Source: Verrucomicrobia subdivision 6 bacterium | GTDB lineage: Bacteria; Verrucomicrobiota; Verrucomicrobiia; Methylacidiphilales; Verrucolacustridaceae | Length of the DNA: 35,611 bases | NCBI GenBank assembly: GCA_945874125.1 | Contig: CAMCFB010000010.1 | Location: 1 to 35,611, forward strand | Direction: 5' to 3' | Shown here: piece by piece, positions 15,074 through 23,976 of the stretch | Layout: every line of letters starts with the position of its first letter | How positions within the stretch are numbered: position 1 is the first letter of the stretch | Notes under the pieces: model-generated | Databases searched by the model: none | The model's input: the letters and a program-made list of their open reading frames with translations, nothing else | Told to the model about the DNA's origin: nothing | Program-made: the position numbers and the translations under genes

Positions 15074-15346
15074 TTACACCGACCCGCTGCCTGAGCCGTT
15101 GCGACCGTTCGATACCACCAGCCAAACCAATCCACCCGCCACCGAGGCCGGCGCGGCCAACATGAACAGCACGCTCCACCCAAAACCCAGCCCGACCGAA
15201 TTTAAATCCTTCGAAACGATTTTCGTCCCCACCGCACCGTCCTCTTGCGAAAAACTAAATTTACAGTTCGGACAGGCCACCACCGAAGCCAAGCTGAACA
15301 CCCCCAATAGCAGGGCCCCCACCAGGTAGGCTCGAGTTGCTTTCAT
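15074..15346 (-). CDS. Small membrane protein with a CPNCK motif, function unknown
   Basis: A 90-aa protein with a hydrophobic N-terminus (AYLVGALLLGVFSLASVVA) directly followed by CPNCKFSF (C25, C28). It has a short polar region and a second hydrophobic helix (VLFMLAAPASVAGGLVWLVV) near a Gly/Ser-rich C-terminus. The Cys pair just after the signal or first helix would face the periplasm and could bind metal or heme or form a disulfide. It precedes the YhaM-like gene by 22 bases and is divergent from nrnA. I cannot assign a family. Confidence 0.7.
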   Translation of the reverse strand: MKATRAYLVGALLLGVFSLASVVACPNCKFSFSQEDGAVGTKIVSKDLNSVGLGFGWSVLFMLAAPASVAGGLVWLVVSNGRNGSGSGSV

Positions 15347-15429
15347 AGTTCAATTTTACTCTCGCGATCAACTTCCCGCAAGTAGGCCGTGCCATGCTCG
15401 ACTTCCCCTCTCCCATTTTCTAAATTCAA

Positions 15430-16407
15430 ATGGTGGACAAGGCACTTACCCAAAAGATCATCGATCGCCTAGCTGCCTCGAAAAGCCCCGCCCTCCTCGC
15501 CCATATTCGCCCCGACGGGGACGCCTTTGGCAGTCTACTCGCCCTCGGCCACGCTCTGCGGGACCGAGGCCAACGCCCCTCCCTTTTCGTGGAGGGGGGA
15601 ATGATCCCCATGTACCAATTTCTCCCCGGATCGGAGCTAGTTCTCGATCTCCCTGCGCAACTCCCTCCCGAAACCGACTGCCTAGTTGCCCTCGATACCT
15701 CCACCCGCGATCGCCTCGGGCAGAACACACACTCGTGGCCACAGCCAATCGACATCGTCATCGATCACCACATCAGCAACCCCGCCTACGGAAAATTAAA
15801 TCTCATCGTTTCCGAAATCCCCTCCACCACCGGCGTCCTCTTCGAGCTTTTTCAGCAAGCCTCTTGGAAAGTTTCTGCCGCCAACGCCACCTGCCTCTAC
15901 ACCGGTCTCACCACCGATACCGGCTCCTTCCGCTACCGTGGCACCAACGCCCACACCCTCCACGCCGCCGCCCAACTCGTTGAGCTGGGGGCCGACCCCG
16001 CCGAAATCGCCAAGCAGTGTTACCTCTCCATCACCCACGAACGCTTTGCTCTTCGTAAGATGGTATCAAATACTATATCGATAAAGGATAATAAAAAGTC
16101 TGCCTTTTTGACTATTTTGCCTGACTTTTATGCTAAAACTGGTGCTAAAAGTGAGGATACCGAGGGAATCATCGAGGAGGTCGCATCCATTCAAGGGGTT
16201 GAGGTAGGTTCTCTCTTCGAATTCATGCCAGACGGCGGGCTCCGTGTCAGTCTTCGCAGCAAAGGAAAAGTGGACGTCAACTCCATCGCCTCCTCCTTCG
16301 GCGGCGGCGGGCACAAAGCCGCCGCTGGGATTCGCTTTGCCAAAGATGCTGAAAAGAATCGCGACCTCGTTCTCGCCGCCATCTCCCAATCGGTTGTCGC
16401 CCTCTAA
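15430..16407 (+). CDS. nrnA: NrnA-like DHH/DHHA1 phosphoesterase (nanoRNase / pAp phosphatase)
   Basis: A 325-aa cytoplasmic DHH-family enzyme. Motifs: HIRPDGDAFGS (H25, D29, D31), VALDTS (D89), IDIVIDHH (D112, H113, H114), TGLTTDTGSF (D163) and the DHHA1 signature GGGGHKAAAG (291-300). Members degrade 2-5 nt RNAs and often dephosphorylate pAp. It is followed 80 bases later by truB and ribF; in many bacteria nrnA, truB and ribF cluster with rbfA and infB. A stretch coding residues about 211-246 (16060-16165) is strikingly AT-rich compared with the rest of the gene, although the reading frame and protein remain normal. Confidence 0.92.
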   Translation: MVDKALTQKIIDRLAASKSPALLAHIRPDGDAFGSLLALGHALRDRGQRPSLFVEGGMIPMYQFLPGSELVLDLPAQLPPETDCLVALDTSTRDRLGQNTHSWPQPIDIVIDHHISNPAYGKLNLIVSEIPSTTGVLFELFQQASWKVSAANATCLYTGLTTDTGSFRYRGTNAHTLHAAAQLVELGADPAEIAKQCYLSITHERFALRKMVSNTISIKDNKKSAFLTILPDFYAKTGAKSEDTEGIIEEVASIQGVEVGSLFEFMPDGGLRVSLRSKGKVDVNSIASSFGGGGHKAAAGIRFAKDAEKNRDLVLAAISQSVVAL

Positions 16408-16487
16408 GATCAGCCTCCCCCCAGCCTTGCTATTCCTGCCCATTCTTACCATTCTTTCCCCCTAACCTTTGGTTCCAACCCAAACCT

Positions 16488-17207
16488 ATGATTCCTCAAC
16501 TCGACGGCCTGCTCTTGGTCGATAAACCTCCCGGACGTACCTCCCACGATATTGTCGACTTCGTCCGCCGCCGCTTCCATCAACGAAAAGTCGGCCACTG
16601 TGGCACTCTCGACCCCATCGCCACCGGCCTCCTCATGCTCGTCGTCGGACGAGCCACCCGTGTCCAAGACCTGCTCATGGCCGAAGACAAGGAGTACGAG
16701 GGAACCCTCAAACTCGGCGAAACCACCGATACCCAAGACGCCGCTGGCAAAGTGCTTGAGTCCCGCCCCGTCCCCCCGTTCGACCCCCCCGCCATTCAGG
16801 CCGCTTTCGAAAAGTTTGCCGGCGAGTTCGATCAAATCCCTCCCATGGTCTCCGCCATCAAAAAAGATGGCGTCCCCCTCTACAAATTAGCCCGCGAGGG
16901 CAAGACGATCGATCGCCCTCCCCGCCGCGTTCGCATCGACAAATATGAGATCCTCGAGATCGCTCTGCCTACCGTCCGATTCAAAATTCACTGCACCAAA
17001 GGTTTCTACGTCCGCACTTACTGCCACGATCTCGGTGCTCTTCTCGGGGCAGGCGGCCATATGTCCGCCCTCACTCGCACCCGCTCGGGAAATTTCGAGC
17101 TCAGCAAAGCCGTCCGCTGGCCCGATCTCGAAGCCGCCGAGGGGGTCGACTACCTCGCCCGCCACCTCATCTCCTTGCCCGAGATCTCTCGCATCCGTCG
17201 CACGTGA
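16488..17207 (+). CDS. truB: tRNA pseudouridine(55) synthase TruB
   Basis: A 239-aa enzyme that isomerises U55 in the T-loop of tRNAs. GLLLVDKPPGRTSHDIV near the start, GHCGTLDPIATGLL with the catalytic Asp42, TRVQDLLMAEDKEYEGTL (split as in the family) and KGFYVRTYCHDLG identify it. It is shorter than E. coli TruB (314 aa) and lacks the C-terminal PUA domain, a common short form. The stop overlaps the ribF start (GTGA), so the two are translationally coupled. Confidence 0.95.
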   Translation: MIPQLDGLLLVDKPPGRTSHDIVDFVRRRFHQRKVGHCGTLDPIATGLLMLVVGRATRVQDLLMAEDKEYEGTLKLGETTDTQDAAGKVLESRPVPPFDPPAIQAAFEKFAGEFDQIPPMVSAIKKDGVPLYKLAREGKTIDRPPRRVRIDKYEILEIALPTVRFKIHCTKGFYVRTYCHDLGALLGAGGHMSALTRTRSGNFELSKAVRWPDLEAAEGVDYLARHLISLPEISRIRRT

Positions 17208-18121
17208 ATCAAGCCGACTCTCTTACCCCATCCCCCTTGGGGAACTCCATCCGACACCTTGCCCTTGGCTTTTTCGACGGCCTCCACCTCGGCCATCAAC
17301 GGGTCATTTTCGGAGGAAGCATCCCCCACCTCCCCACCGCCACCGCCGTTCTCACCTTCCGGGATCATCCTCTCTCCATTTTGCATCCGGAAAAACATCC
17401 CGCCCTCATCACCGGCCTTCCCCATAAACTCCGCCTCCTCTATCGCTGGCAAATCGGTCTGACCATTGCCCTCCCTTTCGACTCCGCGCGATCGCAACAA
17501 TCACCCGCCGCTTTTCTCGAGGAACTCACCCTCGCTTTCCCCGCCCTGCAAACCGTCTCGGTCGGCCCCAACTGGCGCTTCGGAAACAAGCGTTCGGGCG
17601 ATGTCCCGCTGCTTTCCACTTGGTGCGATCAATCCTCCATCACCCTCGATAACCCCGCCCCCGTCCTCTACCAAGGGGAACGAATCAGCAGCAGCCGCAT
17701 CCGCACCGCCATTCAAGCCGGCCAACTATCCAATGCCTCCGCCATGTTAGGCCGCCCTTTCACCATATTGGGCCGCGTGGGCCAAGGCGCTGGTCGAGGC
17801 CATAGCTTGGGCTTTCCCACCGCCAATCTCGTCACCGAAGACGAATGTCTGCCCCCCAACGGTGTTTACGCCGGTCGGGCTTGTCTGGCCGACGGCTCAT
17901 TTCACCTTGCCGCTATTAATCTGGGCACCTGCCCCACATTCGGAGGTAAAAACCGCAATATCGAAGCCCACCTGCCCAAGTTTTCCGGCCAACTCGTAGG
18001 CCAGGAGTTAGACCTAGAATTTCATCGTTACCTTCGTCCCGAAAAGAAGTTTCCCGATGCCCGCGCCCTCACCCAACAGATTGAACAGGACGTCGCCGCG
18101 GTTCTCGAATCCCGTCCCTAG
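17204..18121 (+). CDS. ribF: Bifunctional riboflavin kinase / FAD synthetase RibF
   Basis: A 305-aa enzyme making FMN and FAD. The N-terminal adenylyltransferase half shows LGFFDGLHLGHQRVI and SVGPNWRFGNKRSGD; SSSRIRTAIQAG closes that half. The C-terminal kinase domain has LGRPFTILGRVGQGAGRG, SLGFPTANL, NGVYAG and LGTCPTFGGKN. The start is a GTG at 17204-17206 overlapping the truB stop. The TAG stop (18119-18121) overlaps the phoU stop on the other strand, leaving no room for a terminator between the converging genes. Confidence 0.94.
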   Translation: MNQADSLTPSPLGNSIRHLALGFFDGLHLGHQRVIFGGSIPHLPTATAVLTFRDHPLSILHPEKHPALITGLPHKLRLLYRWQIGLTIALPFDSARSQQSPAAFLEELTLAFPALQTVSVGPNWRFGNKRSGDVPLLSTWCDQSSITLDNPAPVLYQGERISSSRIRTAIQAGQLSNASAMLGRPFTILGRVGQGAGRGHSLGFPTANLVTEDECLPPNGVYAGRACLADGSFHLAAINLGTCPTFGGKNRNIEAHLPKFSGQLVGQELDLEFHRYLRPEKKFPDARALTQQIEQDVAAVLESRP

Positions 18122-18831
18122 TTTTTCGAAAACTCCAATTCGTGGCGGATATCCTCCCCCGTGTACAAGTAGTAAACCTGTTCGGCGATGTTCTTGGCGT
18201 GATCCGCCGCCCGCTCAAAAAAGCGGGCCACCAGCATCAAATTGAGCGCCCGCGTAATCGTTTTGGGACTCTCCACCATAAAACAGGTCAACTCCCTCTC
18301 CAATTGCCGATTAATGTCATCCACCCTCACATCCATCTTAATAATCTCGGCACACTTCTCTGGCGTAATTTCCACGAAAGCATCCGTCGCCCCGCGGATC
18401 ATCGCGAGCACGTCCCCCCCCATGCGGGGAATGTCCAAGAGTGGTTTCAAAGGCGGTTCATCCATCAGGATTAAACTTCTCCGTGCGATCGAAACCGCCT
18501 GATCTCCAATCCGCTCTAAATCGCTCGAGAGTTTGGAGGCCGCCAACATCAACCGACAAGCCAAGGCCACCGGAGCTTGGGTGGCCATAAAACCCGCCAC
18601 CAACTCATCCACCTCCACCTCCAATCGATCAATCTCTTTATCATCCTGAATCGCTTTGTTGGCTTTCTCCGCACTGCGCTCCACCAGGGACTCTAAGGCC
18701 AACTGCAAATTGTTGTGCGCAATACTCGCCATCCGGAGCAGGGTTTCCCGAAGAATGAGGAGATCACCCCGAAAATAGCTTCGCACCCGCTCCAGCTTTT
18801 CCTCAGTCGCCTCCAAGGTCGGCGTGTTCAT
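18118..18831 (-). CDS. phoU: Phosphate signalling regulator PhoU
   Basis: A 237-aa all-helical protein with two PhoU repeats: LRMASIAHNNLQLALESLVER and KAIQDDKEIDRLEVEVDE in the first, ATDAFVEITPEKCAEIIKMD and ARFFERAADHAKNIAEQVYYLYTGED (parts) in the second. The metal-coordinating acidic clusters (DDKEIDRLE, FERAADHAKN) are present. PhoU links the PstSCAB transporter to PhoR and turns the Pho response off when phosphate is plentiful. It is the last gene of the pst operon, 50 bases after pstB. Confidence 0.96.
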   Translation of the reverse strand: MNTPTLEATEEKLERVRSYFRGDLLILRETLLRMASIAHNNLQLALESLVERSAEKANKAIQDDKEIDRLEVEVDELVAGFMATQAPVALACRLMLAASKLSSDLERIGDQAVSIARRSLILMDEPPLKPLLDIPRMGGDVLAMIRGATDAFVEITPEKCAEIIKMDVRVDDINRQLERELTCFMVESPKTITRALNLMLVARFFERAADHAKNIAEQVYYLYTGEDIRHELEFSKN

Positions 18832-18881
18832 TACTTATGGGTTACGCCTCGGGGCGGCAATGTCAACCGGTCATCCCTGCC

Positions 18882-19703
18882 TTATCCAAATCGGCCCGAG
18901 ATGTAATCCTCCGTCTGCGGCTTGGCCGGATTGGTAAACATCCGGTTCGTTTCCCCAAACTCGATCAACTCCCCCAAATACATAAACGCCGTCATATCCG
19001 AGATCCGACCCGCTTGCTGTAGGTTGTGCGTTACGATCATCACCGTGACCCGTTTTTTTAGCTCCACAATCAGCTCCTCGATTTTGGATGTGGCAATCGG
19101 ATCCAACGCGCTGGTCGGTTCATCGAACAGCACCACGTCCGGATCGGTCGCAATCGCCCGGGCAATACACAGTCGCTGCTGTTGCCCTCCCGAAAGATTG
19201 TGCGCCATCTGGTGCAATCGACTCTTGGCCTCATCCCAAAGAGCCGCCTCCCGCAGCGCCTTCTCCACTTTTTCATCCAGCTCCTTCCGCTGATTCACCC
19301 CCTGCAGCCGTAATCCATAGGCCACGTTCTCATAGATACTTTTGGGAAAGGGATTGGGTTTCTGAAAGACCATGCCAAATCTCATGCGAACCTGAATCGG
19401 ATCTACTTCGGGGGCGATGATATCGGTCCCATCCGGCTGGACGACAATTCGCCCGACATAGCGGTTGCCGGGGTAAAGATCGTGCATGCGATTCATGCAC
19501 CGTAACAAAGTGGTCTTCCCACACCCCGACGGGCCGATCAAAGCCGTGACCTTGAGCGCCGGCACATCCATCGAAACACTGCGCAAAACCTGATGATTGC
19601 CGTAAAAGAAACTCAAACCCTGAATCTGAACTTTGATCGCCTCGGAGGAACCCGCCGTGGGGGGTTCCGTTCCGGCGCGGGGATTGGGCGAGGAGGAGTT
19701 CAC
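18882..19703 (-). CDS. pstB: Phosphate ABC transporter ATP-binding protein PstB
   Basis: A 273-aa ATPase: Walker [10 protein letters not shown] (57-65), [12 protein letters not shown] (a PstB hallmark), Q-loop [20 protein letters not shown] (typical PstB), signature [14 protein letters not shown], Walker [14 protein letters not shown] and [13 protein letters not shown]. The C-terminus GRFG is standard. The first 22 residues, Ser/Pro-rich, form an extension that a later start could shorten. It overlaps the pstA stop by four bases. Confidence 0.97.
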   Translation of the reverse strand: MNSSSPNPRAGTEPPTAGSSEAIKVQIQGLSFFYGNHQVLRSVSMDVPALKVTALIGPSGCGKTTLLRCMNRMHDLYPGNRYVGRIVVQPDGTDIIAPEVDPIQVRMRFGMVFQKPNPFPKSIYENVAYGLRLQGVNQRKELDEKVEKALREAALWDEAKSRLHQMAHNLSGGQQQRLCIARAIATDPDVVLFDEPTSALDPIATSKIEELIVELKKRVTVMIVTHNLQQAGRISDMTAFMYLGELIEFGETNRMFTNPAKPQTEDYISGRFG

Positions 19704-20626
19704 CAGGTGATATTCCTCTGGGCACGCTTCCGTAGCAAGATCGCGGCGGCATTCATACTCAGGGTGATCACCATCAGGATGAGGCCCGCCGCCGCCGCGT
19801 TGGACTGAAACTCCTCCCCCGGTCGCGACACCCAGTTAAACATCTGGATCGGCAACGCCGTGAACGGGGAAAAAAGCCATTCGCCTGAAACAAAAGGGGC
19901 GTGCGCTATCAGGGGAGCCGGGGGCAGAAAAGCAATGAAGGTCAACGCCCCAATCGTAATCAGGGGCGCACTCTCCCCGATCGCCCGCGACATCGCCAAG
20001 ATGACTCCCGTGGAAATTCCCCCCGTCGAATAGGGCAAAAGATGGTGCCAGACCGCTTGCCACCGCGTGGCCCCCAAAGCAAAGGCCGCCTCCCGAATGC
20101 TCGAAGGAATGGTTCGCAACGATTCCCGCGTGGCCACAATGACGATCGGCAGAACCAAACAGGCCAGCGCCAGCCCACCCGCCAAAAGACTTTGCCCAAA
20201 GCGAAACTGGTAAACAAAAAGCCCCAAGGCCATCAACCCATAGAGAATCGAGGGCACCCCCGCCAGATTCGAAATATTAATTTCCACGAAGTCGGTCATC
20301 CGATTTTTCGGAGCGTACTCCTCCAAATATATCCCGGCCGCCACCCCAAACGGAATCGCCGCCGAGGCCGTCACCACCATCAGCAGCAGAGTGCCCACCC
20401 AAGCAGACAAAATCCCCGCCTCCCCCGCCCGTCGGGAGGGAAAAGAGGTCAAAAAGTTCCAATCGATTCTGCCCAACCCATTCATCGCCAAATTGAGCAG
20501 AAGCACCCCCAAAACTCCCAAAGTCGTCACCGTCAAAATCATGCCCAACCATCGAAACGCGCGATCGATCAACCTCCGATGACGAGCCCGCTTCTCCTGC
20601 GCGTGGTAGAAAGATTTAGGTCGCAC
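19700..20626 (-). CDS. pstA: Phosphate ABC transporter permease PstA
   Basis: About 308 aa. I prefer the GTG at 20624-20626 because GGAGG stands seven bases upstream. The track's ATG at 20650 lies further inside pstC and lacks such a site. Six transmembrane segments surround the conserved loop [29 protein letters not shown] (parts: [27 protein letters not shown]). [15 protein letters not shown] and [25 protein letters not shown] (parts) are also typical. It pairs with PstC to form the phosphate channel. The start overlaps the end of pstC. Confidence 0.94.
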   Translation of the reverse strand: MRPKSFYHAQEKRARHRRLIDRAFRWLGMILTVTTLGVLGVLLLNLAMNGLGRIDWNFLTSFPSRRAGEAGILSAWVGTLLLMVVTASAAIPFGVAAGIYLEEYAPKNRMTDFVEINISNLAGVPSILYGLMALGLFVYQFRFGQSLLAGGLALACLVLPIVIVATRESLRTIPSSIREAAFALGATRWQAVWHHLLPYSTGGISTGVILAMSRAIGESAPLITIGALTFIAFLPPAPLIAHAPFVSGEWLFSPFTALPIQMFNWVSRPGEEFQSNAAAAGLILMVITLSMNAAAILLRKRAQRNITW

Positions 20627-21524
20627 GATGGAACCTCCGTCGCAGGGCATGACCCGCCAGATTGAATCCCAACGTCATCAGAAAAAGCACCGCGCCCGCG
20701 GCAAAGATCGACTGATAGCCAATACTCCCATGGGGCAGATCCCCTAAACTCACCTGCACAATAAAAGCGGTCACGGTGGCAGCCGATTCGAGGGGATTGA
20801 TCGTCATCCTCGGCTGTAGCCCCGCCGCAATCGCCACAATCATCGTCTCCCCCACTGCCCGAGAAATCGCGAGCACGTACGCTGCGGCCAACCCAGAAAA
20901 GGCGCCCGGAAAAACCACCCTCACCGCCACCCCCAATTTTCCGTCCCCTAAGGCATAAGCGCCCTCCCGCAGAAGCATCGGAACACTCCGCATCGAATCC
21001 TCTCCCAACGAGGTGACATACGGTACAATCATAATCCCCATGATCATGCCTGCACTCAACATCGAGAATTGGGAGAGATCAGGATATATTTTTTGCAGCA
21101 GCGGCGTCAGGGTCAAAAGGGCAAAATACCCGTAAACCACCGTCGGCACGGCACTGAGCAACTCCAACATCGGCTTGACCCAATCCCGAAATTTGGCGTC
21201 AGCAAACTCACTCAGATAAATGGCCAGGATCGTGCCCAGCGGGATCGCCACCAACAGGGCGACGATCGTGGTCACCAAGGTGCCCGCGAGAAGTGCTCCG
21301 ATCCCGTACTGGGGCTCGGAAAAGAGGGGCGTCCACATCGTATCCGTCAACAGCCGGCCGAAAGGTACCGCCTCGAAAAAAGGCCAGGACTCTTTCACCA
21401 AGGTGACGACGATTCCAAAAGTGACCAAGACGGAAGCCCACCCCCCTGCCCGCAGCACCCACACCATCAACTCCTCGACCATCTTGTCGACGCGGCGGGA
21501 AGGACTGGGAGGAAAGGAGGCCAT
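20616..21524 (-). CDS. pstC: Phosphate ABC transporter permease PstC
   Basis: 302 aa from the ATG at 21522-21524 (MASFPPSPSRRVDKMVEEL). The 21641 start on the track runs inside pstS and adds an Arg/Trp-rich tail that is not protein-like. Hydrophobic helices flank LWTPLFSEPQYGIG-like text (PLFSEPQYGIGALLAGTLV), AIPLGTILAIYLSEFA, LELLSAVPTVVYGYFAL and the coupling loop EGAYALGDGKLGVAVRVVFP. It follows the pstS stop by four bases. Confidence 0.95.
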   Translation of the reverse strand: MASFPPSPSRRVDKMVEELMVWVLRAGGWASVLVTFGIVVTLVKESWPFFEAVPFGRLLTDTMWTPLFSEPQYGIGALLAGTLVTTIVALLVAIPLGTILAIYLSEFADAKFRDWVKPMLELLSAVPTVVYGYFALLTLTPLLQKIYPDLSQFSMLSAGMIMGIMIVPYVTSLGEDSMRSVPMLLREGAYALGDGKLGVAVRVVFPGAFSGLAAAYVLAISRAVGETMIVAIAAGLQPRMTINPLESAATVTAFIVQVSLGDLPHGSIGYQSIFAAGAVLFLMTLGFNLAGHALRRRFHRAT

Positions 21525-21528
21525 TCGC

Positions 21529-22527
21529 CTACGGAACCAGCGGCCGATCCAAAATCTGATCCATCGGCACGGCCATATCTCCGTGGCCATGGAAGGCCGT
21601 GCCTTTTTTCTTTTGCTCCAGCCGTGTGCGAACCTTGCCATAGGCGGACGCAGGCAGCGGAATGTACTTTACCTCTTGGGCCAAGGTTTCGACATGATCC
21701 AGATAAAATTCGACAAACTTTTTCACCTCGGGCTTTTCGAGCGACTTCACATTCACGTAGAGAAAGAGGGGCCGAGATAAGGGGTTATAGGTTCCACCCA
21801 AAACAGCCGCTTCGGTCGGTCGGCAAGGCGCCATTTTTTTCTCATCCCACTCCACCGCTAAAGCCTTGAGCCGCTTCTGGTGCGCCACAAAATACGCGTA
21901 CCCCATATAACCCAGCGCATGTTTGTCCCCCTCCACCCCCTGTACGAGAACGTTGTCATCCTCGCTCGCCGTATAATCCCCTCGACTCGCTTTGCTCTTT
22001 TCGTTGATCGCCTCCGTAAAGTAGTCAAAGGTCCCCGAATCCGACCCCGCTCCGTATAGCTTGATCTCTTTGTCCGGCCACTCCGGCCGAATCTGATTCC
22101 ACTTTTTAATTTTTCCCTGGGCCGCTGGCTCCCAGATTTTTTTTAGCTCCGATACCTTAATGGAATCGACCCAATCATTTTTTGCGTTTACCACCACCGT
22201 CAATGCATCAAAAGCAATCGGCAGCTCGAGGTATTCAATTCCACCCTGTTTGGCCGCGTCCATTTCCGACTGCAAAATCGGGCGACTCGCGTTCTGCACA
22301 TCCGTCTCCCCACGCGTGAATTTCTTGAAGCCCCCGCCCGTACCAGAAATCCCCACCGTGACCTTCGTGCCTGTCTCTTTTTGAAAATCCTCCGCCGCCC
22401 CCTCCGTGATCGGATACACCGTGCTCGAACCATCAATCTTCACCACCCCCCCTGCCCAAGCCACCTTTGTCAGCAGCCCACCACAGAGCATCAGAGCCCA
22501 AAAGGGCTTGCCGAATTTAAAAATCAT
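21529..22527 (-). CDS. pstS: Periplasmic phosphate-binding protein PstS
   Basis: A 332-aa protein with a signal peptide (WALMLCGGLLTKVAWA, cleavage near residue 25). The mature part begins VVKIDGSSTVYPITEGAAEDF, then TVGISGTGGGFKKFTRGETDVQNASRPI (parts), GAGSDSGTFDYFTEAI and GGTYNPLSRPLFLYVNV. These supply the Ser/Thr/Asp phosphate-binding loops of the PstS family (the larger type common outside enterobacteria). First gene of the pstSCAB-phoU operon. A Pho box lies 46 bases before the ATG. Confidence 0.96.
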   Translation of the reverse strand: MIFKFGKPFWALMLCGGLLTKVAWAGGVVKIDGSSTVYPITEGAAEDFQKETGTKVTVGISGTGGGFKKFTRGETDVQNASRPILQSEMDAAKQGGIEYLELPIAFDALTVVVNAKNDWVDSIKVSELKKIWEPAAQGKIKKWNQIRPEWPDKEIKLYGAGSDSGTFDYFTEAINEKSKASRGDYTASEDDNVLVQGVEGDKHALGYMGYAYFVAHQKRLKALAVEWDEKKMAPCRPTEAAVLGGTYNPLSRPLFLYVNVKSLEKPEVKKFVEFYLDHVETLAQEVKYIPLPASAYGKVRTRLEQKKKGTAFHGHGDMAVPMDQILDRPLVP

Positions 22528-22572
22528 CCTATGTGCCTATGGCGTGGGCCTAGTGAAGCCAAGCGATGCTTT

Positions 22573-22590
22573 GTGACAATATGATGTCAT
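22573..22590 (-). promoter_or_regulatory. Pho box in front of pstS
   Basis: On the minus strand: ATGACAT-CATA-TTGTCAC, two 7-base half sites at an 11-base step. It matches the Pho box before phoB in 15 of 18 positions. The second half site fits the TTGTCAC consensus, the first is degenerate. Expected binding site of phosphorylated PhoB activating the pst operon. Confidence 0.65.
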
Positions 22591-22624
22591 TTTTTCTATT
22601 TTGAAAAGCTTGTTGGACAATTGT

Positions 22625-23905
22625 TTATCCGCCACGGCACGGCAGGGTTAGCGTAATTTGCGTGCCCTGCTCCAGCCCGCTTTTTGCCCAAACCTTGCCC
22701 CCGTGAATTTGCACGAGATGCTTCACGATCGATAACCCCAGACCCGTTCCCCCCTTCTCCCTCACTCTTCCCCCATCCACCCGAAAGAAACGCTCGAAAA
22801 TCCGGTCCGTTTTGTCGGCCGGGATTCCCTCCCCCTCATCCCGCACCCCAAACTCCACCTCTCGACCCGACTCCCCTTGGCGCGCGGATAAGGTGACCTG
22901 GCTTCCCGCCGGCGCAAACCGTAAAGCATTTTCCATCAGGTTCGAAAAGATTTGGCCCACCCGCAAAATATCCGTCTGCACGGCGGGCAGACCCCCCGCA
23001 CAATCCAACTTCAACTTCACCCTCTTGGCCGTAAAGGCCCGCTGCCAATCCTCCTGCACCTCTTCCAAAATCTCCCGGGGCGGTCGGGCGACCAAATTCA
23101 GCTCCATCTGACCCGACTCAATCCTGGATAATTCCAGCAGATCCCCCACCAGCAGGGTCAAACGCTCACAGTTCCGCTGCAAAACCGACCAAATCTTTTT
23201 TCCCTCCCCTCCCTTCAGGACCGCCGGATCCTGTAACGTCTCCAAATATCCCGCCACGATCGAAAGCGGCGTGCGCAACTCATGGGAAAGGTTCGTGACA
23301 AACTCCTGCCGCACCATCTCCAACCTTCGCATTTTCGACAGATCGTGAAAAACCACCACCACACCCGATCGCTGCCGATCTCCCTCCACAATCGGAGCCA
23401 AATTCACCGCCAAGGTTTGCCCTTGCCCCCCATCAATCCCCGCCACCTGCACCTCCAAATTTTGCGTCGTTCCCCCCTGGTTAATCTCCTCCACCGCACG
23501 ATCCACCTCAACTAATCGCGTCGCCTCCATCACCGTTCGCCCCTCCGGAGCCTCCACGAAAGCGAACATCCGCAAAAACTCCTCGTTCGCTAAAACAATC
23601 CGACCCTCCGCATTGATGACCAAAACCCCCTCCGTCAAACTCGCTAAGATCGCTTGCAAATTCACCCTTTCAATCTCCTCCCGCGAACTGATCCCCTCCA
23701 ACTTCGCCGCCACGCGCTCCAACTGGCCAATCGTCTCCTGCAATCCCCACGCGCCCCGGCCCACAAACCCCGAGGGCTTTCGTCCCTCCGCCAAATCCAC
23801 GATCAATCGCTGCAACTGCCGCCAAGGCCGAACCACCTCTCCCCAAAACCAAAGAGCCACCACCACCACCGTGATCCCCCCCGCAAATAGTAGAATCCCT
23901 TCCAT
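22625..23905 (-). CDS. phoR: Phosphate regulon sensor histidine kinase PhoR
   Basis: A 426-aa membrane kinase. One transmembrane helix (about 4-22) without a sizeable periplasmic domain, as in PhoR; a PAS domain (about 82-192, EGVLVINAEGRIVLANEEF). HisKA with phospho-acceptor His208 in VTNLSHELRTPLSIVAGY; HATPase with NLMENALRFAP, DEGEGIPADKTDRIFERFF and GGTGLGLSIVKHLV. It phosphorylates PhoB during phosphate limitation. It lies 71 bases after phoB and upstream of the divergently placed signals of pstS; no clear terminator is seen before the pst promoter. Confidence 0.92.
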   Translation of the reverse strand: MEGILLFAGGITVVVVALWFWGEVVRPWRQLQRLIVDLAEGRKPSGFVGRGAWGLQETIGQLERVAAKLEGISSREEIERVNLQAILASLTEGVLVINAEGRIVLANEEFLRMFAFVEAPEGRTVMEATRLVEVDRAVEEINQGGTTQNLEVQVAGIDGGQGQTLAVNLAPIVEGDRQRSGVVVVFHDLSKMRRLEMVRQEFVTNLSHELRTPLSIVAGYLETLQDPAVLKGGEGKKIWSVLQRNCERLTLLVGDLLELSRIESGQMELNLVARPPREILEEVQEDWQRAFTAKRVKLKLDCAGGLPAVQTDILRVGQIFSNLMENALRFAPAGSQVTLSARQGESGREVEFGVRDEGEGIPADKTDRIFERFFRVDGGRVREKGGTGLGLSIVKHLVQIHGGKVWAKSGLEQGTQITLTLPCRGG

Positions 23906-23976
23906 CCCTCTACCCTGCCCTCACCCCGCCCCACGGGCAAAACTGTTTCCGTGCTGAAAGATCCAGCCGATATCCC

